DNA of 64,000 nucleotides from Colocasia esculenta (Eukaryota > Streptophyta > Magnoliopsida > Alismatales > Araceae), in NCBI GenBank assembly GCA_014218235.1, contig CM024755.1, positions 39,762,713-39,826,712 on the forward strand, written 5' to 3'. How positions within the stretch are numbered: the first letter of the stretch is position 1; the number at the start of each line of letters is the position of its first letter. A program made the position numbers and the translations under genes. Shown in pieces: positions 44,281 to 55,451 of this stretch. The notes beneath the pieces were generated by a model, which saw only the letters and a program-made list of their open reading frames with translations, made no database searches and had not been told where the DNA came from.

Positions 44281-45063
44281 CTGGATCGCAAGAGAGAGAC
44301 AGGAAGCCGGCGCCCTGGAAGATCAAACCGGCGGCGACAGCTTCGATCGAAGCCTGCAGATCGAAGCCTGGAAGATCAAATCGGAGGTGGAGGAGACAGG
44401 AAGAGGGCCTACAGATCCGCCATCACAGGAAGAGGGCCGAGAGAGAGAGAGAGAGAGAGAGGACCTACAGATTAGCTTGGAGCTAGCCGGAGGAGGTCGA
44501 TGCGAAGGGCACCGGATCCCTCGCCGGAGGAGGAGGCGGCCGGCGCGAAGGGGACGGGATCCCTCGTCGGAGGAGGAGGCGGCCGACGCGGGGGCGATTG
44601 GAGAACGAGAGGAGGCCGCCGGCGCGGAGGTGGCGCGGGGGGGGGGGGGGGGGGGGGTGGAGATCGTCGCCGGAGTCGTGAGCTGCAGTGGAGATCGCCG
44701 CGTGGGGGTGGAGATCGCAGTGGGAAAAGGTTTGGGGCCGCGAGGGTGGTAAAAAAAAAGGGGGAAATATATGTCAGCGGCTAGTTTGGCCGCTGACATT
44801 AATAATAAATATGAAAATATCATTTAAAAATAATATATTAATCAGATATATTAAAAATATAAATTATAATTATAAATATTTGTCAACAAATAGATCAAAG
44901 CCGCTGATGAAAATTTTATTTGTCAACAGCTTTATTAAGTCGTTGACAAATATGTAAGTTATGTCAACGGCCTTCCCTACTTATTGACATAAATATCTTT
45001 TGTCAGCGAATTTTTAAAGCCGCTGACATATAGGAGTTGACAAATCAACTCTTTTTTGTAGTG
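44281..45063. repeat. CACTA-2 5' GC-rich leader and subterminal repeats
   Basis: 44281-44760 is GC-rich with GGAGGAGG periodicity, (GA)n at about 44438-44461 and a poly-G run at about 44637-44656. 44770-45063 carries the CAGCGGC subterminal repeats. The reverse complement of this block is closely related to 49635-49970 plus 52728-53710 in CACTA-3. Open frames here on both strands are compositional. Confidence 0.75.
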
Positions 45064-45219
45064 ATACATATGTACAACAATATTCAAATAAACATGTACA
45101 TAAATAATTACATACATATATACGTACATATACATGGCAATTAATATACACAAGACAACTAACATATTGCATGACTAAACAACTAAATAAAAGGGCAAAT
45201 TTGAGGGCCTTACATACAT

Positions 45220-45613
45220 TTATCCCTATCTCCAATCCACCTTTTGTTTTGTATTTTCAGATATAGATTTTTGAAGATAACTTCATTATTTGTTTGATAG
45301 GAACGGTGTTAGTGTGAGGATAGAACTTTTAATTTACCATTATACCCAATTCTTATCATGGGTTAACTTATCCCCCATTTGTTTCATATCTATATACTTC
45401 ATTAAACTTTTTAGTAACTTGTAAATAGCAAATAAGGTTATATTGTATAGGATAATGTTAAAATTGATCTGTATTTAACAAACTAACTCATAACGATATG
45501 TATAAATTTACTCATAAGTTATAATGTCGTAACTTAGCTTAGTTCTACGTGTTAAATTTCCCATAAGTCTCCAAAAAACATACAAGACTTCTTAAAATAG
45601 TCATGTAACAAGA
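45220..45613. other. Intergenic, no gene seen
   Basis: AT-rich flank between the LTR-B duplication and the hAT MITE. Confidence 0.4.
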
Positions 45614-45621
45614 CATATATA

Positions 45622-45942
45622 CAGTGGCGGAGTCAGAAATATTTAGAAGGGGGGCAATTAATAAGATAATTATTCATAAGTACTCAACGCAAGGGGGGGC
45701 AATTAATAAAGTTAAAAAAATTCTTCACATACCCATCATAAGGAGAAATTTTATACAAAGAAATTAATAAAAAAAATTATGCAAAAAAATAAGAGGGGTA
45801 ATTAATAAAGTTAAAAAAATTCTTCACATTTAGAGAAATTTTATGCAAAGAAATTAATAAAAGAAAATTTTATGCAAAAAATAAGGGGGGGGAGGGGGGG
45901 GGCAATTGCCCCTCTTAACGTACCCCCCTGGCTCCGCCACTG
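45622..45942. mobile_element. hAT-type MITE (321 bp)
   Basis: The termini are CAGTGGCGGAGTCAG and CTGGCTCCGCCACTG, flanked by a perfect 8-bp duplication CATATATA (45614-45621 and 45943-45950). The interior has three related GGGGCAATTAATAA(A/G) blocks and poly-G tracts. No coding capacity. Confidence 0.9.
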
Positions 45943-45950
45943 CATATATA

Positions 45951-46468
45951 TGAGAAGGCTATACTGCACATATCTGACAAGTATATATTACCTGTATATG
46001 ACACAATCAAAGACTATAATTACGTTAGTATTCTATTTGATGTATTTGAAATATGCATGCACAAAATTTCACCCATATCACACAATTTTTTAAGTAGACC
46101 TGTTCATTCGAGCCACATAGATAGACCTATACAAATAATCAAGTATGGACATTTATTTAAAAATATGAAATATCATCAATTTTTTATATTATTATGATCT
46201 AGTGGTATTCCCACTGAGAATTAACCCCAGCGCAGCTCCATCCTAAATTGATCTATATGTAAATAAACCTACAATAAAAAAGATACGAACAGCAATTGTT
46301 CAACATACTTCATCAATTTATAAACCTGAAAAGAAGATTGCGCCTTTACAGCCATAGCTCAATGATATAATTGGCATCGAAGTGCATGTTAGAAAAAAGT
46401 GAAGGTTGCTACAAAATTTACATCATTTCAGAAAAAAGTTAAGAACGAAAGGTGATGGGTTTTGATCT
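45951..46468. other. Intergenic, no gene seen
   Basis: AT-rich, nothing recognised. Confidence 0.4.
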
Positions 46469-47123
46469 TTAATAATGTTTGTTACCATTCTGGATGGATC
46501 GAATAGAAAAGAGAAACAAACCTATTGAGTCCGACAAGCCCAAGTCTGTGATCTTCACTAATAACTTGTCGCACACTGCAGCTACACATTCTGCGGCATA
46601 TTTTTCCTCCTCGACATCTTCCTTTACCACTTGCAGAAGATGATGGGTGCCAATTTCCTTAATTACTGCCCACTTGAAGAAGCTACACCACTTTGACTCG
46701 TATCTACCTGCACAACCAACATGAGTTATTAATGAAAACAAAACATAAATTATATGATTGTGGAGCATGATATCTTAGATTTAGGATTAGACATAAGATG
46801 CCTAAGGGCCTTGTTCTTTGGAGTGTTTGCAACCCGCCTTTTACAAGGCCCATTGCCGCAGGGGCACAACACTATCTCGTCAACCCATATGAAAAACCCA
46901 CATTTCTTAATTGTTTTTTGCTGCAAAGTAATTAGTAATGAAAGAAGTAAAATAATCAACAAATTAAATTTCTAAACACAACTTATCAGATTGTGATAAT
47001 ACATACCGGGCACGTGTAATAATGACGTCTACGATTCTTGCTTCTATGAGATATACGAATTTCACAATTACCCAATCCACATTCATACACAATAGTAGAA
47101 AACTCACTTGGAGGATAATTCAT
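46469..47123 (-). CDS. GRF-type zinc-finger protein fragment, spliced
   Basis: Exon A (47123-47007) and exon B (from 46920) join in frame across a GT-AG intron (47006-46921). Together they encode CGLGNCEIRISHRSKNRRRH, then YYTCPQ, then KKCGFFIWVDE. This is the Cys-x-Cys..CP..CGFFxWxDE pattern of a GRF zinc finger (PF06839), found in nucleic-acid-binding and transposon-related plant proteins. An acceptor (GTTGTGCAG) at about 46709 may start a third exon encoding a KWAVIKEIGTH stretch and an acidic helix. The full gene is not visible. It could be a small host gene or part of a transposon; the neighbourhood favours the latter. Confidence 0.55.
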
Positions 47124-47770
47124 CTTGTACTTTACATTTTTTATTTTTTTTTTTAAATTTATTTATTAAGTACTATCTTATTACAATCATAGAAGTTAAA
47201 TCCTTGACAGCACCCATAAAATTTTTTTTTCAAAATTCTTGTAATTCTATCATAGTTGGGAGTAAAATTATCGACTTTCGAGTGTATGGCGGAGTGCCCA
47301 ACCAACCATCTTGTATTTTACTTTACACCTGAAATAAATGTAAAAAATACTCCCAACTATTGACATATTTACATACTTTAATAAAAAAAAAAGGTTAAGA
47401 ATGATAGGTGGAGCTCAGTGTATTATTTAAAGGCGTACACTTCATATATATCTTTGGGGACTGACAAAAATGTCTCCTAACTCGAAGAACATATCATCAT
47501 TCCATACTCTGTGGACTGCATATCAGACATCCTAACCCAAACAATGAAACATCATTCCATACTTTTGGGGCTTTTCCCCAATCTTATCAGCTTGTAAAAG
47601 GTTATTCAAGAAGAACATAGTAAATTGTGTAACATATAACATGTCATGTTGGGTCCTCATAGGGTGATTTCGGCGTTTTATTAAAATAGTAAAACGTGAC
47701 TTTGGAACTCCAAATGCATGCTTTACTATACATTGCGTAATTGAACATACCTAATGTTGAATAAGTCCTT
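47124..47770. other. Intergenic, no gene seen
   Basis: AT-rich sequence between the zinc-finger fragment and the Harbinger remnants. No recognised coding or terminal structure. Confidence 0.4.
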
Positions 47771-47774
47771 TTTT

Positions 47775-48205
47775 ATCCCTATAAGCAAGTTTGGAGTTTG
47801 AAGTTGCATACTGTGAGAGGTGATACCTTGTCCCCTGATATGGTTCTAGTAACTCATACGTATTTGCATAGCCGGCGTTCACAAGATAGAATTTTTCCTA
47901 CATTAATAATGCATATAACTAACATATAGGTAGAAATAAAAATCAAAACACATGTATGAAACGGTAGTTACGTTTAAGAACTGTACATCCTCCATTCTCA
48001 ATAATCCATCTCAAAATAATCATGTCAGCTACTGACCCTTCCATCCCACTAAGACGTATGTGAACATCAAGTCAAAATTCGCACAACCCAGCACATTTTG
48101 AGAGGTTTCCCCCTTTCGATTCCAATATCGAGGATGGTCCGCATTGGGGACTTTTGCAGAGACGTGTGTACCGTTAATGGCACCTATGGCATTCTACTAG
48201 TAAAT
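47775..48205 (-). pseudogene. PIF/Harbinger-type transposase remnant
   Basis: Two minus-strand pieces, about 48205-47970 and 47902-47775, encode AIGAINGTHVSAKVP, PRYWNRKGETSQNVLG, FTYVLVGW and then YLVNAGYANTYELLEPYQGT, in the order of the DDE_Tnp_4 nuclease of PIF/Harbinger and ALP1-like proteins. The first catalytic Asp (GA-I/L-DGTH) is Asn here, a frameshift follows the VGW motif, and only the middle of the protein is present. The element is dead. Confidence 0.75.
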
Positions 48206-48835
48206 GGAAATAGCTTAGTTCACTCACTTACAAGACTTGTAACATAAACTACAAAATTGACATTATTATCTTAAAATGAGGTTGAATTTGGGATCTCCAT
48301 GTACAGATCTTTGAATGCACAACACTATTGCCATCATAAACTTGCTCCCAATATTAATTCCTCTTCCTCCAACATAAACTTCAGAAGATCACATGAGTGA
48401 TAAGCACTAGCCATGTCAATCCTATGTGAGTAATGTAAAGCACATTATTAAACAGAATATGGATAAGATGAAAAGAAATATACAACTATTGGCATTGAAA
48501 TTAACTATGAAAAAGGATATAATCACTGTCCTAAGTGATACATTTTTCAGTCAAGTCCGAGCTATGGTGGAAGGAATAAGAAGATAGTACGATATGATTG
48601 GCTGCTACTTCATGAGTTTAATAGCATTAAATAATTAGCAATCGGGCGGAAGTCTATATATCCACCTTACATAAATTAGTCAATGCAATCTCAATTAGAG
48701 GAGAGGCTTTCCATTGATCCTCTAAGATATCATGTGTCAATCAAAATCTTTCCTCACCTAAAGCAACCAATCTGTGTAGTGCATCATTTAACATGACTAC
48801 CACGTTTCCTCTTAATTGCTATTACTACTAGGAGG
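48206..48835. other. Sequence between Harbinger remnants
   Basis: Short minus-strand open pieces (about 48415-48280) are not assignable. Otherwise nothing is recognised. Confidence 0.35.
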
Positions 48836-49385
48836 AGGAGTGGGCCTGCAGCACGAGGTGGCATCATCATTGTTTTCAATAGGAGGCATTTCAATACCTA
48901 GATCTACCTCCATGTCATCATCCTCAATGTCCTCCATAGGATCACGTGTGTAGGTATCAGGGCCCCAATATTGAAGGTGCAACAAACTCCACCCCAGCTA
49001 ATGAGCTAGCCCAAATCATGTTCATCTGCTCTGTAAATTGAAATCATTTTCCATGACATTGTTTATATTGCTTATTAATCTGAAAAAGTAGAAATGAAAT
49101 GTAATCTAAATTACCAATAATAAGGTGCACTCTTTTGTGTATATGCCAACCAAAAAAAAATCTATTTATATTCTTGTAGTGTTTTTTGAGATTTGATAAT
49201 GTATATTATATTTTAGTAACCTCATTGAATTTCTTAAGTGTAAATTTCCTTGTCGATTTAGTGAAAGTGTCATTTGCTAAACCATCATGATTAACCTTTT
49301 ACCCTACAAGAATATCAACCAAAATCCGGTCAGCATCATTATCCTAGTTGGCCACTCTAGTTTTACCATATTTTGGGGTGGTCAT
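48836..49385 (-). pseudogene. Myb/SANT-like DNA-binding ORF remnant (Harbinger partner protein)
   Basis: From an ATG at 49385 (minus), interrupted by stops, the frame gives MTTPKYGKTRVAN, then NDADRILVDILVG and FTKSTRKFTLKKFNEV, like the Myb/SANT-like domain (PF12776). An acidic stretch (about 48990-48880: MEDIEDDDMEVDLGIEMP) follows. PIF/Harbinger elements encode such a partner beside the nuclease; the gene order and orientation here fit. Confidence 0.5.
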
Positions 49386-50043
49386 TGAGGGTGATTTCTA
49401 AATATATAACTACAATTAAAAAGAAAACAATTAGGAAAGTATGTAGACAAGGTGAAATTAGAGATATATGACAACCGTCTTAAATCACCACATAATACAA
49501 TACGAAAGAAACCACCAGAAAAGTGTTAGAAAACTACAAATACCTAGTTCTGATGACCCTAACAGTGGTTGACAGCCTACCAGCAAGCTGTAGGCATCGA
49601 GGGTGACAGGGGAAGCTCCAAGGGGACTTATTCTCACTACAAAAAAGAGGCCATTTGTTAACGCCCATATGTCAGCGGCTTACAAAAGTCGCTGACAAAA
49701 GAAATTTATGTCAACAAGTAGGAATGCCCGTTGACAAAAGTTACATATTTGTCAACGGCTTTATAAAGCCGTTGACAAATAGATGTTTCATCAACGGCTA
49801 TACCAAATTCACTGATAAAAGATACTTACATCAACGACTTCATTTATCGGTTGACATATCCTTGATATATGTCAACGGTTTTTGTCCATCCGTTGACAAA
49901 TATTTATAATTATAATTTATATTTTAATATTTCTGATTAATATATTATTTCTAATTGAAAATTTTCATATTTATTATTAATAAATAATAATTAATAAGTA
50001 AAATTAAATATAATATAATATTAATAAATAATATTATTTAATA

Positions 50044-52718
50044 GAGAGAATTAATTATTAGTCTCTGACAGGGATCTGACATTATTTTCAGATATCTGTC
50101 AGGTTTTCAATAGCCTTCTGGTCCCTGTTTTATGCAGGACTTATTTTTAAGTCCCTGCTTTTAACCCCTGTTATCCCAAAAGTGTGTAACCGTTATCCCA
50201 AAAGTGTGTAACTGGGTAAGTACGTACTTACACAGTTACATATGTAACTGCGTAAGTATGTAAATTTTGTAACTGTGTAAGTATGTAATTACATACTTAC
50301 GCAGTTACACAGGTAACTATGTAACTACATAGAAATTTTATAAGTTTATAACTATGTAATTAGGGCTACCTAGTTACATACTTACATATATAGTTTTAGA
50401 AGGATTTACCTAGTTATTTTAATTCGTAATATACCAAAAGTGTGTAACTTCGTAAGTACGTACTTACACAGTTACATGTGTAACTATATAAGTATATAAA
50501 TCATGTAACTGTGTAAGTGTGTAATTATATACTTACACAGTTACACATATAACTATGTAACTACAAAGAAATTTTATAAGATTGTAACTCTGTAATTAGG
50601 GCTTACCTAGTTATATACTTACATAGTTTTAGAAGGATTTACCTAGTTATTTTAATTCGTAAAATATATTCTAAAAGTGTGCAACTGCGTAAGTACATAC
50701 TTACATAGTTACATGTGTAACTGCATAAGTATGTAAATCATGTAACTGTGTAAGTGTGTAATTATATATTTAGACAGTTACACATGTAACTATGTAACTA
50801 CATAGAAATTTTATAAGTTTGTAACTCTGTAATTAGGGCTTACCTAGTTATATACTTACATAGTTTTAGAAGGATTTACCTAGTTATTTTAATTCGTAAA
50901 ATATATTCTAAAAGTGTTTAACTACGTAAGTACGTACTCACACAGTTACATGTGTAATTGTGTAAGTATGTAAATTCTGTAACTGTGTAAGTATGTAATT
51001 ACATACTTACGCAGTTACACATGTAACTACGTAACTACATAGAAATTTTATAAGTTTGTAATTATGTAATTAGGGCTTACCTAGTTACACACTTACATAG
51101 TCTTAGAAGGATTTACCTAGTTATTTTAATTCGTAATATACCAAAAGTGTGTAACTGCGTATAAGTATGTAAATCCTATAACTGTGTAAGTATGTAATTA
51201 CATACTTATGCAGTTACACATGCACCTATGTAACTACATAGAAATTTTATAAGTTTGTAACTCTGTAATTAGGGCTTACCTAGTTACATACTTACATAGT
51301 TTTAGAAGGATTTATCTTGTTATTTTAATTTGTAATATATCAAAAGTGTGTAACTATGTAAGTACGTACTTATACAGTTACATGTGTAACTATGTAAGTA
51401 TGTAAATCCTTTAACTGTGTAAGTATGTAATTACATACTTACGCAGTTACACATGTAACTATGTAACTACATAGAAATTTTACAAGTTTGTAACTATGTA
51501 ATTATGGCTTACCTAGTTATATACTTACATAGTTTTAGAAGGATTTACCTAGTTATTTTAATTCGTAATATACCAAAAGTGTGTAACTGCGTAAGTACGT
51601 ACTTGCACAGTTACATGTGTAACTGCGTAAGTATATAAATCCTGTAACTGTGTAAGTATGTAATTATATACTTACACAGTTACCCTAATTATAGAGTTAC
51701 AAACTTATAAAATTTCTATGTAACTCTTATAAAATTTCTATGTAGTTACATAGTTACATGTGTAACTGTGTAAATATGTTACAGGATTTACATGCTTACG
51801 CAGTTACACATGTAACTGTGTAAGTACGTACTTATGCAGTTACACACTTTTAATATATTACGAATTAAAATAACTAGATAAATCCTTCTAAAACTATGTA
51901 TGTAACTAAGTATGCCCTAATTACAGAGTTACAAATATATAAATTTCTATGTAGTTACATAGTTACATGTGTAACTGCGTAAGTGTGTAATTACGTACTT
52001 ACACAGTTATAGGATTTACATACTTACACAGTTACACATGTAACTATGTAAGTACGTACTTACGTAGTTACAGACTTTTAGTATATATTTTACGAATTAA
52101 AATAACTAGGTAAATCCTTCTAAAACTATGTAAGTATGTAACTAGGTAAACCCTAATTACAGAGTTAAAAACTTATAAAATTTCTATGTAGTTACATAGT
52201 TACATCTGTAACTGCGTAGGTATGTAATTACATACTTACACAGCTACAAGATTTACATATTTACGCAGTTACACATGTAACTGTGTAAGTACGTACTTAC
52301 GCAGTTACACACTTTTAGTATATTACGAATTAAAATAATTAGGTAAATTCTTTTAAAACTATGTAAGTATGTAACTAGGTAAGCCCTAATTACAGAGTTA
52401 CAAACTTATAAAATTTCTATGTAGTTACATTGTTACATGTGTAACTGCGTAAGTATGTAATTACATACTTACACAGTTACAAGATTTACATACTTACGCA
52501 GTTACACATGTAACTGTGTAGGTACGTACTTACGCAGTTACACACTTTTGGGATAATGGTTATACACTTTTGAGATAATGGGGGAGGATAACGGGGGTTA
52601 AAAGTAAGGACTTAAAAATAAGTCCTACATAAAGCAGCGACCAGAAGGTTGTTGTAAATCTGACAGGGACCTGAAAATAATGTCAGATCCCTGCCAAGGA
52701 CTAATAATTAATTCTCGC
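50044..52718. mobile_element. Mutator-like fold-back element with opposed tandem arrays
   Basis: The ends are GAGAGAATTAATTATTAGTC (50044) and GACTAATAATTAATTCTCGC (52718). They are flanked by a perfect 9-bp duplication TATTTAATA (50035-50043 and 52719-52727), the Mutator-type length. Terminal inverted repeats of about 130 bp include GGGATCTGACATTATTTTCAG, AAGGACTTAAAAATAAGTCC-like and AACCCC(T/C)GTTATCC segments. No coding sequence is present. A hAT or other origin is less likely given the 9-bp duplication. Confidence 0.85.
50170..52560. repeat. About 230-bp GTAACTGTGTAAGTA-type tandem repeats, seven direct then four inverted
   Basis: A unit opens with (C)CAAAAGTGTGTAACTGCGTA, passes through inverted GTAAGTACGTACTTAC palindromes, AACTACATAGAAATTTTATA and AATTAGGGCTTACCTAG, and ends TTATTTTAATTCGTAATATA. 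Direct copies start at about 50188, 50437, 50673, 50911, 51141, 51340 and 51569. From about 51690 the units are reverse-complemented, ending at about 51855, 52080, 52315 and 52550. The right half can therefore pair with the left half over about 1 kb. Confidence 0.88.
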
Positions 52719-52727
52719 TATTTAATA

Positions 52728-53715
<988 letters not shown>

Positions 53716-55303
53716 TGTAAGGAAATCGGAGATATGCAAACGCAGCAGAATATAAAAAATTTAAAACGATTTCCTTTGCGGATCGACTTTCGGATTGTAG
53801 GAACTCAATCAGATCTAGGAGAAGAACATGTTTCTTTCACCTTGCGGAGATTTTGGATCTCCAATGATAGGTGCAGACATTCCTCAGGATCGTCCTAGCC
53901 GCGCAATCGCCCTACCTCTAGCGGTATCCATACGAGCAGTATAGATAGGGACACCCTCTCATACTCCACACTTACTCTCCACCCTTGTGGTCTCCCCTTT
54001 GTCCTCTTCTCTTCACAAGAGAGAGACAAGAGAGATAGAAGAGAGAAGATGGAGATGTGAGAAAGAAGAGAGGAGAGAGAAGAGAGAGGAGAGAGGAGAT
54101 GGGAGGCGGCCAAAGCTTGGCTTGTCCGCCCCCTCTCTCCTCCTCCCTTTTAATAGGATTAAAAACCCTAATTTCAATTAATTAATCCTATTCAAAATAA
54201 GATTAACATAAAACTCTATAAATATCTCATATTTATATTGATGTCCCTATCCTTTTGGATTGCTCTTTTGTGTGTGACCCTCTAGGCCCAATATCATTCT
54301 GGTAGTAAGCCCAAATAATATTAGAACCCTTTCTAATATTATTTGAACTCTTCTAACTTGAATTAACTTTTAATTCATATAAATTAATTAACTCATAATT
54401 AATTTATCTTTGGCTCACAGATCATGGGACGCACCAAGCAACACGCCATGGCCCCCAGATGATACAGTGGATTCTTAATCCATTGGAACCTTTTAGTCAA
54501 CAGTTGTCGTGCAACTATAGTCCCTCATTCATACAATGCCCCTAATCACATTTGGAGTACGGCCATGCTGTTAGACTCCTACTTTTGTGATTAGATAGTT
54601 CATATCCAACAATTAAACTAGAAACACTTTTCTAATTAATTGTGTGACCCTGGCCAGGGATTTGTCCCAGATATGATTCTATAGGGCATTCTCTCTAAGT
54701 TGATACCGAGAGTGAATGATCCCTTTTCAACACTCACCAGTCTTCGCACGCTTCATGACACACCCAATTATCTGACTATACTATATTCACATATAGTGAA
54801 TCTATAAGTCAAATATCAAAGTATGCCACTCCCTGTACAAGACATCTATGGTGTCTCAGGTCTAAGGATTAGTTGCACTATTGTGACTTAGAGTTTCTTG
54901 ACTGACAGTCAAGTATCATCACCGTCCAGAAACTCAACATCGGATCAGTTCAGTGAACTCATTCTCTAATGAGCACCTGCATACTCACCTTAGTGTCTCC
55001 ACACAAATGACCGTGAGACCAGTCAGCTTCATCATATGAACAGGTGTAGTGTGCACTGGTCTAACTGGTCCACTTGATGTCCCACTCAAGTGTCCTATGA
55101 CCAGGAACATTTAGAACTTGTGTTTATAAATATGAGATCTCACTATCATAATCTCATTATGATTCTGACATCAATTGCACAAATTCATGGACTTCATTAT
55201 GCAATAAAATATAAAACATAATGAACGAAAATGCCAATAGTTCGAATAAGATAATTTAAGAAAAATCCCATTACATATATGTAATTGGCTTGTAGGACAT
55301 ACA
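53716..55303 (-). repeat. Copia 3' LTR (1588 bp)
   Basis: On the minus strand it begins TGTATGTCCTACAAGCC (55303) and ends CCGATTTCCTTACA (53716). The end matches the visible right LTR at 63680-64000. The start boundary is inferred from the TG...CA form and is less certain than the end. No convincing long polypurine tract precedes it. Confidence 0.75.
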
Positions 55304-55451
55304 ATTCTTTCAAAGAGAAGTATTTGGATTTTTCGGTTTTTGAAAGAGAAGTATAAGGAAAAATAGTGTGCAGATAATCTGTAAGATTTTGAAAAGGAAG
55401 GTTGATGATGGTGGCATAAGCAACTTAGAAAGGTATTCCCTATACAGCGAG

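Larger units (their letters stand above)
38944..45063 (-). mobile_element. CACTA element 2 (6.1 kb), complete ends
   Basis: The termini are CACTACAGGAAAAACGG (38944) and ...CTCTTTTTTGTAGTG (45063). The 3-bp duplication ATA flanks both sides (38941-38943 and 45064-45066), nested in solo LTR B. Both ends carry subterminal GTCAGCGG / CCGCTGAC repeats (38960-39300 and 44770-45050). A multi-exon gene runs on the minus strand, so the 5' end is at 45063. There is no TNP2-type gene, so the element needs a transposase from elsewhere. A related element starts at 49635 in the opposite orientation. Confidence 0.92.
36277..45214 (-). mobile_element. Solo LTR B, same family as A, inverted, interrupted by CACTA-2
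   Basis: On the minus strand it begins TGTAAGGCCCTCAAATTTGC (45214) and ends GGGTCATTATA (36277, with the terminal CA apparently mutated). It is flanked by the perfect duplication TACAT (36272-36276 and 45215-45219). Its right part (36290-36360 reversed) matches the end of solo LTR A (GTCCCACTGTGACGACG, ATACCGATG.GGATT). Without CACTA-2 it is about 2.8 kb, shorter than A, so internal deletions have occurred in B or expansions in A. Confidence 0.82.

Noticed and set aside
44323..44823. 166-codon minus-strand frame and several plus-strand frames
   Set aside because: GC- and GA-rich CACTA leader; the homologous block in CACTA-3 does not conserve any one frame.
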